NCBI GenBank assembly: GCA_038231615.1
Contig: JBBRLA010000021.1
Span: 1 to 26,891, forward strand
DNA: 26,891 nt
DNA from: JBBRLA01 sp038231615
Lineage (GTDB): Bacteria > Myxococcota_A > Polyangia > Palsa-1104 > JAEUJZ01
Direction of reading: 5' to 3'
Shown: positions 8,844-15,468 of the stretch, in pieces
Layout of the letters: each line of letters begins with the position of its first letter
Numbering within the stretch: the first letter of the stretch is position 1
Program-made: the position numbers and the translations under genes
The notes under the pieces: generated by a model
Databases searched by the model: none
Told to the model about the DNA's origin: nothing
Seen by the model: only the letters and a program-made list of their open reading frames with translations

Positions 8844-9101
8844 GGCCGGTCAACCTTGCCCCAAGGACCTCGCGTCCTGTGGAAATGGGGAGTACACCTT
8901 TGTCCATCGAGTCCACATCCAACCCCGAAGCCCCCCATCCCTTGGTCCCGGGTCCCCAGGTCCTCGCCTCACGCCCCGACGCAGGCACCCTTGGCCCCTG
9001 CGTCGGCGCAGTGCGCCTTTCCGCGGGTCCCTTCGGCCCCCTTTGCGCCGCCACCCGCCTGTGCGCCGCGACCCCCTCAAGCGGTCCCCGCCCCCCTGCC
9101 G

Positions 9102-9709
9102 ATGCAGCAGGTCATGACCCCCGCTTCCATCGATTCGATCAGCCGCTTCCGCATCCAGATCGCCGAGTCCGCCGACTGCCTCTATCAGGGACGCCTGCTC
9201 TGGCCGGAGGAGCGCCGCGCACTGGGGGGGGTCCTGTTTCGCGACGCGCCCCTCTTTGTCCGGGCGGTGTCGGCGGCCCTCTCGGACCACCCGGATCGCT
9301 TCCCCGACATCCACCCGCAGGGACCGGCGCTGGCCGTCCGGCAGGACCGGGCCGAGGACTGGCTCTTGACCGCGCGCTACCTGGGCGTGCTGCAGCAGCG
9401 GGCGATGGACAACTACTTGCAGGAACAGTCCGCGGTCATCGTGGATGCACAGGCGGTGACCCGGCAGGTGGACCTGTCCACGCAGATCCCGCCGCGGCAG
9501 GGGGACCCCTCCCCGCTCTTGCGGGTGCTGGCCCTGTATGCGGCGTTTCGCATCCTGGCCCTGCGCACCGTCGAGCGGACAGCGACCCTGCGGGGGCGCC
9601 GGGCGGCCCGGGAAGCGACGGGGCCCGACGCGCCGCCAAAAAAACCGATCAAGAAGAAGCCACCCGGAAACGGCGGGTCCCACAACGGCCTGTCCGCGAC
9701 CCTTTTTGA
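9102..9709 (+). CDS. Unrecognised protein; needs -1 frameshift at A7 tract
   Basis: No family was recognised. From the ATG at 9102 (a second ATG is at 9114; neither has a good ribosome site) the frame encodes a mostly helical, soluble-looking domain. It includes FRDAPLFVRAV, HPDRFPDIHPQG and RAEDWLLTARYLGVLQQRAMDNYLQEQ. A basic, Pro-rich tail follows. At 9638-9644 seven A residues sit as CCA-AAA-AAA, a correctly phased A_AAA_AAA slippery heptamer. Staying in frame would run 0.7 kb through the next gene as Gly/Pro/Arg-rich shadow sequence to 10421. A -1 step adds 21 residues (TDQEEATRKRR...) and stops at 9709, just before the next gene's ribosome site, giving 202 residues. Programmed slippage, a true mutation and a homopolymer error are all possible. 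It is the first gene of a three-gene cassette. Confidence 0.55.
9638..9644 (+). promoter_or_regulatory. A7 slippery tract, candidate recoding site
   Basis: Seven consecutive A bases phased as X_XXY_YYZ relative to the upstream frame. A -1 step ends at 9709. A +1 step would fuse the protein to the downstream gene at its own frame. Only a weak GAAA-loop hairpin (three pairs) was seen downstream, so transcriptional slippage is as plausible as ribosomal frameshifting. Confidence 0.4.
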
Positions 9710-9716
9710 GGCAACC

Positions 9717-9722
9717 AGGAGA
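9717..9722 (+). promoter_or_regulatory. Ribosome binding site AGGAGA
   Basis: AGGAGA, seven bases before the ATG at 9730. It fixes the start of the second cassette gene, although the same frame is open much further upstream. Confidence 0.8.
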
Positions 9723-9729
9723 CATCATC

Positions 9730-10464
9730 ATGGAAATGAACGATCGGCAGAAGGCCTTCCTGCGGGCCTTCTTTCCCGAGTCCACGCCGCCGGAGGGAGT
9801 GCTCCAGCTGGTGGACCCGGGGGCGATCTCCAACCTGGCCGACGCGATCTGGGCCATCCGGGCCCGGGCCGGGTTGATCCTTTTGACGCCCGACCAGCGA
9901 AAGAAGATCTCGGCCATGCTGGCAGCGGTGCCGGACTTGCGGCAGCGGACCACCCTGTACGCGGGGCTGATCGAACGCCGCCCGGACGTGGCGCTGCGGG
10001 CCCAGGTGACGGCGGCGGAGGTCAACGAGTCGGTGGACAAGGAGATCTCGGCACGCCGGCTGTCCCGGGGGGCGGGGTCGCTGAAGGCGCGGGCCAGCCT
10101 GGGCGTGGTCATCCTGAACGTCGCCCTGGCGATGTTCAACCTGAAGCTGCGCACGTACCTCGACCGGCTCTTGCCAACCCTGGCCCCGGGCCGGCGCGAC
10201 CTGGTGGACAACCTGTTCTCCGAGGCGGCGGCGCTTTTGGCCGACAAGCAGTCCCGGCAACAGGCGGCGCAGAAACGGGCCGACCAATCGCAGGTGGTGC
10301 TGCGCGATCAGATGGCGCTTCTGGAACAAAACATCGAGCTGCTGAAGGCCATCGAAAAAATCCTCGCCAGCGGGAGTTCGCCGATCCATTCGATTCCAGT
10401 CACCCCGGCGACCCCCGCTAAGCATGGGCACAAGCTCCCGGCCCCGGGTGGAGCCAAAGGCTGA
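9730..10464 (+). CDS. Unrecognised helical protein, cassette gene 2
   Basis: No family was recognised. The product has 244 residues. The start is fixed by AGGAGA seven bases upstream. The sequence reads as almost entirely alpha-helical. An N-terminal domain (about 1-75) is followed by ERRPDVALRAQVTAAEVNESVDKEI. A moderately hydrophobic stretch GVVILNVALAMFNLKLRTYL (about 131-150) is borderline for membrane insertion and more likely a buried helix. A Gln/Lys/Glu-rich probable coiled coil (about 165-210) follows, then a disordered Pro/Ala/Lys tail. There is no signal peptide and no catalytic motif. The gene after it starts 20 bp downstream with its own ribosome site, and a recoding-prone gene lies before it, so the three genes are probably co-transcribed. 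Function unknown. Confidence 0.75.
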   Translation: MEMNDRQKAFLRAFFPESTPPEGVLQLVDPGAISNLADAIWAIRARAGLILLTPDQRKKISAMLAAVPDLRQRTTLYAGLIERRPDVALRAQVTAAEVNESVDKEISARRLSRGAGSLKARASLGVVILNVALAMFNLKLRTYLDRLLPTLAPGRRDLVDNLFSEAAALLADKQSRQQAAQKRADQSQVVLRDQMALLEQNIELLKAIEKILASGSSPIHSIPVTPATPAKHGHKLPAPGGAKG

Positions 10465-10471
10465 AGAGGCC

Positions 10472-10478
10472 AAGGAGA
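10472..10478 (+). promoter_or_regulatory. Ribosome binding site AAGGAGA
   Basis: AAGGAGA, six bases before the ATG at 10485: a near-ideal site that fixes the start of the third cassette gene. Confidence 0.8.
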
Positions 10479-10484
10479 CAGTCC

Positions 10485-11366
10485 ATGACAGACGCAGAGA
10501 AACGCAAAGGGGTGGTGGTCAAGCTCCTCGGCCTGACCCCGATGAAGGCCGGGACCACCGACGATCTGGACGCCTGGGTCAACGCCACCTCCACGCAGCT
10601 CGACGAGCACGCGGCGATGGTCAGCCAGGTGGCGGCGCAGCTTACCCTGCCCCAGGTCGACCCGGCGACCCAGTCCAGCTTCAACACCCGGCCCTACGAG
10701 GCCCAGGAGGGCTACGCGCAGGCCAATGCCAAGGCCCTTCTGGGGGCGCGGAAGGTGGCCCCGGAGGTCGCCAGCGGATCGCCGGTAACCCCGGAGCAGC
10801 TGGATCCGATCAGCAAGAAGAAGGACGCGCTCATCCGGCTGCGCGACGGGGCGGCACAGGTCGAGCAGGAGGCCGACGACGCGGAGCTTCTGGCCTGCCT
10901 GGTGCAGCTGGGTTACTGCAACCTCATCGGCGATGCGGTGGCGCAGATGGCGGCGGAAGGCGATCGGGAGCTGAAGCAGATCGTCCTGTCGCAGACGGCG
11001 TCGATCCGCGAGCTGGAGCAGGAACAGAAGGACAAGAAGGACCAGCAGAAGAGCAGCCGGGACAAGGCCACTGGCAAGCTCACGGACGAGGTGACGCTGC
11101 GGCAAAACCAGGCCGACGCGCTGCAGGCGGCGCAGGCGGTGCGCCGGGGCGAAGAGGCGGACCCGGAGAAGGTCATCCTGGCGGCCCACGACCTGGGCAC
11201 CCACGTCACGCCGACGCACGTGATGCCGACGCACGACGCCGCCGGCAGGCCCATCGCCCCCAAGGCCGCCGGCAAGGCCGTTTCGTCGCAGACGACATCC
11301 CCCAAGGGCGCGGTGCCAAGCAAGTCCGGTGATCGCCGCAGCAAGGGCCGCACCCGTCTTCATTGA
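10485..11366 (+). CDS. Unrecognised helical protein, cassette gene 3
   Basis: No family was recognised. The product has 293 residues, with no signal peptide and no catalytic motif. An N-terminal helical region (about 1-70) precedes a second helical domain (about 120-170) containing ADDAELLACLVQLGYCNLIGD. A highly charged probable coiled coil covers about 172-225 (EQEQKDKKDQQKSSRDK). The C-terminus is low-complexity. It has three TH dipeptides in a THVxP-like repeat near 245-257 (11-bp DNA repeat GCCGACGCACG at 11210 and 11225) and a basic Ser/Lys/Arg tail that could bind nucleic acid or a surface. The stop lies four bases before a 116-bp palindromic element. If that element inserted there, it may have replaced the original 3' end. 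Its GC content and codon use match the neighbouring core genes. Confidence 0.75.
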   Translation: MTDAEKRKGVVVKLLGLTPMKAGTTDDLDAWVNATSTQLDEHAAMVSQVAAQLTLPQVDPATQSSFNTRPYEAQEGYAQANAKALLGARKVAPEVASGSPVTPEQLDPISKKKDALIRLRDGAAQVEQEADDAELLACLVQLGYCNLIGDAVAQMAAEGDRELKQIVLSQTASIRELEQEQKDKKDQQKSSRDKATGKLTDEVTLRQNQADALQAAQAVRRGEEADPEKVILAAHDLGTHVTPTHVMPTHDAAGRPIAPKAAGKAVSSQTTSPKGAVPSKSGDRRSKGRTRLH

Positions 11367-11369
11367 ACA

Positions 11370-11485
11370 GAAGCACCTGGCCGGGCAGCTTTTGGCGTAC
11401 CTCCTCGTTCCCTCGGTCACGTACAGTAGTACGCTCCCTCGGTCGCTGCGGGGGTGCGCCAAAATCTGCTCCGGCCATGTGCTTC
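11370..11485. repeat. 116-bp MITE-like palindromic element
   Basis: Outer inverted repeats lie at 11370-11397 and 11457-11485. They start GAAGCAC / GTGCTTC, share TGGCCGG and TTTTGGCG, and differ at three positions plus one indel. The centre is a perfect GTAC-AGTA-GTAC palindrome (11421-11432), flanked by two direct copies of CCCTCGGTC (11410-11418 and 11436-11444). It encodes no protein. No clear target-site duplication was seen. It could be a MITE or REP-type repeat, or a strong hairpin ending the upstream operon. Confidence 0.7.
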
Positions 11486-11991
11486 TTGCTGACTCTTCGT
11501 CAACGTGACCCTGTATAGAGGGGCGGTCAGATTTCAATCAACCCCACTGTTGCATCAGATCGATTTTTTCTCGACGAGGCTCACTCGGAGCAGCAGGACC
11601 TCACCTGGGGTGAATTCCAGTTCCTCCGAGTGAGTCTTGTCGGGGTGTTCGCTCTAGAGCGGCGAGCATTCCAGTGGATTCAAGAACGCGCTTCCTTCGT
11701 CCGATGACGAAGCTATATAAGCTCAGACCCGTTTCAAATCCGAAGTTCGCTTCGCCGGAAATCGGCAGTTTGGCTGGACTTATATAAAGATCGGGTTTTG
11801 AAACGAGTTCGAGTTTAGACAAGCTGAATGTCACACACTGCCGCCCCAGCCAACTGCCCCGCGCTACCCCATGTAGCCCGCCGGCATCCCCCACCCTGTG
11901 AGTCTTCGTCGGCCCGCACAGATGAGGAGGCGACGAAATCGCCTTGCGGAGGCATAATTGCCAATTCCACCTCCGCTGGCAGAGGCCCCTC
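11486..11991. other. Lower-GC, inverted-repeat-rich intergenic region
   Basis: No credible gene was found on either strand. Part of it (about 11500-11830) is visibly lower in GC than the flanking coding DNA. It holds a 19-bp stem (11572-11642), a 12-bp perfect palindrome CGCTCTAGAGCG (11650-11661), two TATATAA motifs (11714 and 11781) and an imperfect inverted repeat CCCGTTTCAAA / TTTGAAACGAG (11728-11738 and 11797-11807). A CATAAT box at 11953-11958 could be a -10 for the next gene, but no -35 was seen at the right distance. Confidence 0.6.
11572..11642 (+). ncRNA. Candidate structured RNA, 19-bp stem-loop
   Basis: CGACGAGGCTCACTCGGAG (11572-11590) pairs over all 19 positions with 11624-11642, counting two G-U pairs. 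The 33-base loop can itself form CACC-TGG-GGTG (11602-11612). The two G-U pairs form in RNA in the + orientation. No T-run follows the stem, so it is not a standard terminator. No known RNA family was recognised. Confidence 0.35.
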
Positions 11992-14556
11992 ATGCGCGAA
12001 ACCTCGATGAACCCGCTCCGCCGCTATGCTCACTGGCTGCACACCCGCTGGCCCGCCGGCACCGTCGAACGCCTGCCCCAGATCAACGAGGACGGCAGCA
12101 CCGACGTCGCGGGCCTGTACGTGGTCGGCGACCTGGCCGGCGTGCCCCTGCTCAAGTTTTCTTCCGACACCGGCGCCCGCGCCGTCAAGACCATCACCTC
12201 AGACCCCCGCTTCATCGAGGCCCGCCGGGAGCAAGACAAGGGCCAGGCCAAGGACGCCCCCCTGGACCTGGTCATCGTCGGCGCCGGCGTCTCCGGCATG
12301 GCGGCGGCGCTTTTGGCCCGCAAGTGGAACCTGCGCTTCGCCATCCTGGAGGCGGCGCAGGTCTTCTCCACGGTGGTGAATTTCCCCAAAAAGAAGCCGA
12401 TCTACACCTACCCCAAGGACATGACCCCCGCCGGGGACCTCCAGTTCCACGCCGACATCAAAGAGGGGCTGGTCGACGAACTGCGCGAGCAGACCCGGGA
12501 CATCGAGGTACGCACCGCCCGGGTCGAGTCGATTGAGCGATCTGGAGGCATCTTCACCTGCCAGCTGGCCGGGGGCGAGTCCCTGCGGGCGCTGCGGGTC
12601 ATCATCGCCATCGGCCGCAGCGGGGACTTCCGCCGCCTGGGCGTGCCCGGCGAGGAACTGGACAAGGTCTACAACCGCCTGCACGACCCCAAGGACTACG
12701 CCGGGCAGCAGGCCCTGGTGGTCGGCGGCGGCGACAGCGCTCTGGAGACGGCAATCGCCCTGTGTCAGGCGGGCGCCACGGTGACCCTGTCCTACCGCAA
12801 GGCAGAGCTTTCTCGCCCCAAGGCGGAGAACCGCGAGGCCGTCGAAGAGCTGGCCGGCCCGGGGGCCTCGGGGCCGGGGCTGACTCTGCTGCTTGGCTCG
12901 CAGGTGAAGGAGATCCGCGCCGACGAGGTGCTTCTGGCCGACAAGGATGGGCAGGCGGTGACCCTACCCAACGACGTGGTCTTCGCCATGATCGGCCGCG
13001 AGGCGCCTCTGGATTTCCTGCGCCTTTCGGGGGTACGCATCCAAGGCGAGTGGCGGGTGCAGTCGGCGGTGGCGTGCGCGCTCTTCGTGCTCTTCTGCGT
13101 GGTCCTGTACAACTGGAAGTCGGGCGGCACGCTGAGCCACATCACCGATTCCCATCATTTCTTCCCACACACGCTGGCGCAGAAAGTCAACGATGTCCGC
13201 ACAGAGACTTTCGACAGCGCGCAGCGAAGCGGAGTGCCGTCCATCGACAGCGCGCAGCGAAGCGGAGTGCCGTCCATCGACAGCGCGCAGCGAAGCGGGA
13301 ACGTCCCCGGGCAGCCGGTGGCATTGCGCATGAACGTGCAGAAGAAACCCTGGGAGTTCTTGAACCCCCAGCCGGCATATCCCCCCAGCCAACCGGCCCG
13401 CACCCCGGTGACCGCGGCGCCGCTGCAAACGGGGAGCTGCGACCCCCTGCCCGTGCTCGGCTGCGTGAAGGACCGCACCACGTTCCTGGGCACCCTGGCC
13501 ATCTCGGCCAGCGGGCCGAGCTTCTGGTACACCCTGGCCTACTCGACACTGATCCTGATCTTCGGCGTGCGCCGGATGCGGCGGCGCAAGACCCCTTATG
13601 TGAACTGGCAGACCGGGGCGCTGATGGCGGTGCAGATCGTGCCGCTTTTTCTGCTTCCAGAGATCATCTTCCCCTGGATGGGCTACCACGGCCTTTTGCC
13701 CCGGTCCCTGGCCGACGCGCTCTTCCCAGCGGTGGACTATGGCCACGGCAGGGAATACTGGCGGGCCTATGGCCTGATCCTGGCCTGGCCGCTCTTTGTC
13801 TACAACCTGTTCACCGACAACCCACTCTGGGCTTGGTTGGGCATCTCCCTGGTGCAGACTTTCGTGCTTCTGCCAACGCTCATCTACTTCTATGGCAAGG
13901 GCGTGTACTGCGGGTGGATTTGCTCGTGCGGGGCACTGGCGGAGACCTTGGGAGACAACCACCGGCAGAAAATGGTCCACGGGCCGGGCTGGAACAAGGT
14001 CAACATGGTCGGGCAGGGCATCCTTTTCGTCGCCTTCCTGCTGCTGATCTTGCGCGTGGTCGGCTGGATGGTGCCGTCGCTGGGGGTGAACCGTTACTTC
14101 TCGGTGCTGGTCTCCGGGTCGTATAATGACAGCGACAGTTTTTTCACCAAGTGGTTCAACTACAAATGGGTGGTCGATGTGTTCCTGGCCGGCATCGTCG
14201 GCTACGGGCTCTACTTCTGGTACAGCGGCCGGGTGTGGTGCCGGTTCATGTGCCCGCTGGCGGCGCTGATGCACATCTACGCCAGGTTCTCACGCTTCCG
14301 CATCTTCGCCGATAAAAAGAAGTGCATCAGTTGCAACGTCTGCACCTCGGTGTGCCACATGGGTATCGACGTGATGAGTTTTGCCAACAAAGGGCTGCCC
14401 ATGCAGGACCCGGAGTGCGTGCGCTGCTCGGCGTGCGTGTCGAGTTGCCCGACGGGCGTGCTGACCTTCGGTCAGGCGACCCCGGACAACAAGGTGCTCA
14501 AGTACGACCGGCTGCCCGGGAGTCTGGTGCAGATTCGTGAACGGCCTCGCTCTTGA
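11992..14556 (+). CDS. FAD/NAD(P) oxidoreductase fused to membrane polyferredoxin
   Basis: Probably moves electrons from NAD(P)H through flavin to membrane Fe-S centres. Seen in the 855-residue product: a GLYVVGDLAG motif near 41-50, then a GxGxxG FAD motif (VIVGAGVSGMAAA, about 94-106) and a second dinucleotide motif (VVGGGDSALETA, about 243-254). A membrane helix (about 358-374) and a 33-bp-repeat linker follow. Four or more membrane helices come next with the NapH/NosR-type motifs YCGWICSCG and WCRFMCP. Last are two 4Fe-4S motifs, CISCNVCTSVC followed by H instead of P, and CVRCSACVSSCP. In thioredoxin-reductase-like enzymes the GD motif comes last; here it comes first, suggesting circular permutation. 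The start at 11992 has AGAGG six bases upstream; an ATG at 12007 lacks a site. The 3' end overlaps Ku by 59 bp, tail to tail. Confidence 0.85.
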   Translation: MRETSMNPLRRYAHWLHTRWPAGTVERLPQINEDGSTDVAGLYVVGDLAGVPLLKFSSDTGARAVKTITSDPRFIEARREQDKGQAKDAPLDLVIVGAGVSGMAAALLARKWNLRFAILEAAQVFSTVVNFPKKKPIYTYPKDMTPAGDLQFHADIKEGLVDELREQTRDIEVRTARVESIERSGGIFTCQLAGGESLRALRVIIAIGRSGDFRRLGVPGEELDKVYNRLHDPKDYAGQQALVVGGGDSALETAIALCQAGATVTLSYRKAELSRPKAENREAVEELAGPGASGPGLTLLLGSQVKEIRADEVLLADKDGQAVTLPNDVVFAMIGREAPLDFLRLSGVRIQGEWRVQSAVACALFVLFCVVLYNWKSGGTLSHITDSHHFFPHTLAQKVNDVRTETFDSAQRSGVPSIDSAQRSGVPSIDSAQRSGNVPGQPVALRMNVQKKPWEFLNPQPAYPPSQPARTPVTAAPLQTGSCDPLPVLGCVKDRTTFLGTLAISASGPSFWYTLAYSTLILIFGVRRMRRRKTPYVNWQTGALMAVQIVPLFLLPEIIFPWMGYHGLLPRSLADALFPAVDYGHGREYWRAYGLILAWPLFVYNLFTDNPLWAWLGISLVQTFVLLPTLIYFYGKGVYCGWICSCGALAETLGDNHRQKMVHGPGWNKVNMVGQGILFVAFLLLILRVVGWMVPSLGVNRYFSVLVSGSYNDSDSFFTKWFNYKWVVDVFLAGIVGYGLYFWYSGRVWCRFMCPLAALMHIYARFSRFRIFADKKKCISCNVCTSVCHMGIDVMSFANKGLPMQDPECVRCSACVSSCPTGVLTFGQATPDNKVLKYDRLPGSLVQIRERPRS
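13213..13298 (+). repeat. 33-bp in-frame tandem repeat, 2.6 copies
   Basis: Two identical 33-bp units (13213-13245 and 13246-13278) are followed by 20 bp of a third. In protein they read DSAQRSGVPSI twice, then DSAQRSG. They lie in the linker between the first membrane helix and the polyferredoxin helices. Because 33 is a multiple of three, copy number can change without breaking the frame. Confidence 0.95.
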
Positions 14557-15310
14557 TCAAACCCTTCTGCAGGAGTTCCAGCAGGTCCTGGGTCTCCCTT
14601 CCGGGAGATGGGGTCGGCGGCGCCCCTTTGTCCCGGTCCCGGCTGGCGTAGATGGCGCGCACGAGGTTGTCGGTGTTCTCGTCGGGGACTTTCTTCGGGT
14701 CGAAGGGCCGGGCCAGACTGGTCAAAAGGTCCCGGGCCATCGTCCGTTCTTGCCTGGGCACCGGGTCGACGGCGGGGACGTCGAGGCGGGACAGGTCGAA
14801 AAGGTCGGCCCCGAAGCGCAGGGTGGAGAGCACCAGGACATTGCCCGAAACGTGGAGCACGGCGCCGTGCTGAAGCTTGCGCATGACAAAGCGGGTCAGG
14901 CCCACCGTGCCGGAATCGCGCAGGGCCTCGCGCAGAAAGGCGTAGGCCCGGGCGCCCCCGTCGGCGGGGAGCAGGTAGTAAGGGGTGTCGTAGTAGCGCG
15001 GCTCGATGTCGCCTTGCTTGACGAAATCGCGCAGGGCGAAGGACTCGGAGGGGCCCACCGCGGCGGCCTTTTTCTCGTCGGGGTCGACGACCACGAAGTG
15101 GCCGGGCTGGTCCTCGAAGCCGTTGGTCAGGTCTTCCTTGTCGACAACCAGGCCGTCCTTTTGACAGACGTACTCCATGCGAATGGGCGAGCCGTCCTCT
15201 TTGTGAAGCAGGCGAAAGCGCGGGCGCTGCTCCTTCACCATGCCGTAGAGTTTGACGGGAATGTCGATCCGGCCGAATCCGATGGTGCCGGTCCACAGGG
15301 CGCGGGGCAT
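14498..15310 (-). CDS. ku: Ku-type DNA end-binding protein (NHEJ)
   Basis: Binds DNA double-strand ends as a homodimer ring and recruits the LigD ligase in bacterial non-homologous end joining. The product has 270 residues, the normal bacterial Ku length. Seen: the diagnostic N-terminus (RALWTGTIGFGRIDIPVKLYG), then LLHKEDGSPI, VCQKDG, FEDQPGHFVVVD, DTPYYLLPADGGARAYAFLREAL, FVMRKLQHGAVL and VLVLSTLRFGADLF. The C-terminal part is FDPKKV.DENTDNLVRAIYA plus a short extension. The ATG at 15310 follows a GGAGA-like site. No ligD or other end-joining gene lies in the window. The 3' end overlaps the oxidoreductase gene antisense by 59 bp. The next gene on the other side is divergent, across 158 bp. 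Confidence 0.93.
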   Translation of the reverse strand: MPRALWTGTIGFGRIDIPVKLYGMVKEQRPRFRLLHKEDGSPIRMEYVCQKDGLVVDKEDLTNGFEDQPGHFVVVDPDEKKAAAVGPSESFALRDFVKQGDIEPRYYDTPYYLLPADGGARAYAFLREALRDSGTVGLTRFVMRKLQHGAVLHVSGNVLVLSTLRFGADLFDLSRLDVPAVDPVPRQERTMARDLLTSLARPFDPKKVPDENTDNLVRAIYASRDRDKGAPPTPSPGRETQDLLELLQKGLIKSEAVHESAPDSRAAGRT

Positions 15311-15337
15311 GGGTCGTCTCCATTTGTTCTTGTTGCA

Positions 15338-15365
15338 AACATGAGGTCTGTCGGCGGAAAGTCAA
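15338..15365 (-). promoter_or_regulatory. Weak candidate promoter for ku
   Basis: On the minus strand, TTGACT (15365-15360) is a good -35. CATGTT (15343-15338) is a poor -10 at 16 bp spacing. It lies about 30 bp before the ku ATG. Tentative. Confidence 0.25.
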
Positions 15366-15468
15366 AGGATTCCGGGGAATGGGCCGATGGGCCTCTCCCG
15401 CAAGCGCCCAGTGAAGGAGAGGCGATTCGGACGGGCCTTGTCCCCATCATCATCCTTGCAGGCGGTTC

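Larger units (their letters stand above)
8434..9101. other. Non-coding region with repeats
   Basis: A 668-bp stretch with no convincing gene on either strand; open frames here give Pro/Arg/Gly-rich, low-complexity products. It holds a duplicated TCCCCGCATGAT (8496-8507 and 8535-8546), a pentanucleotide run (8567-8602), a small GTGCA/TGCAC inverted repeat (8702-8716) and a perfect 11-bp inverted repeat (8816-8843). The part from about 8900 to 9100 is strongly C-rich on the + strand. An N-terminal extension of the next gene cannot be fully excluded, because its frame is open from 8772. Confidence 0.6.

Noticed and set aside
8455..9054. Long open frame on the minus strand in the 8434-9101 gap
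   Set aside because: The product is rich in Gly, Arg and Ala with no family resemblance, it crosses the repeats, and it has no ribosome site. Open frames of this size are expected by chance at this GC content.
9710..10421. Straight in-frame continuation of cassette gene 1 into gene 2
   Set aside because: The composition becomes Gly/Pro/Arg-rich past the A7 tract, and it overlaps a gene with a good ribosome site and sensible helical sequence in another frame.
9102..11366. Phage tail or contractile-injection cassette, prompted by the -1 shift in a small gene
   Set aside because: No tail-tube, sheath, tape-measure, baseplate or capsid motif was seen in the cassette or its neighbours.
11790..11825. 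tRNA-like T-arm (GTTCGAG) near 11806
   Set aside because: Flanking bases do not form the T-stem, and no acceptor or anticodon arms could be assembled around it.
11944..11991. Earlier GTG/ATG-type start for the oxidoreductase gene
   Set aside because: Residues before 11992 look non-coding, and AGAGG is correctly spaced for the ATG at 11992.
13213..13298. CRISPR-like array
   Set aside because: The units are directly tandem without spacers and encode an in-frame peptide repeat.
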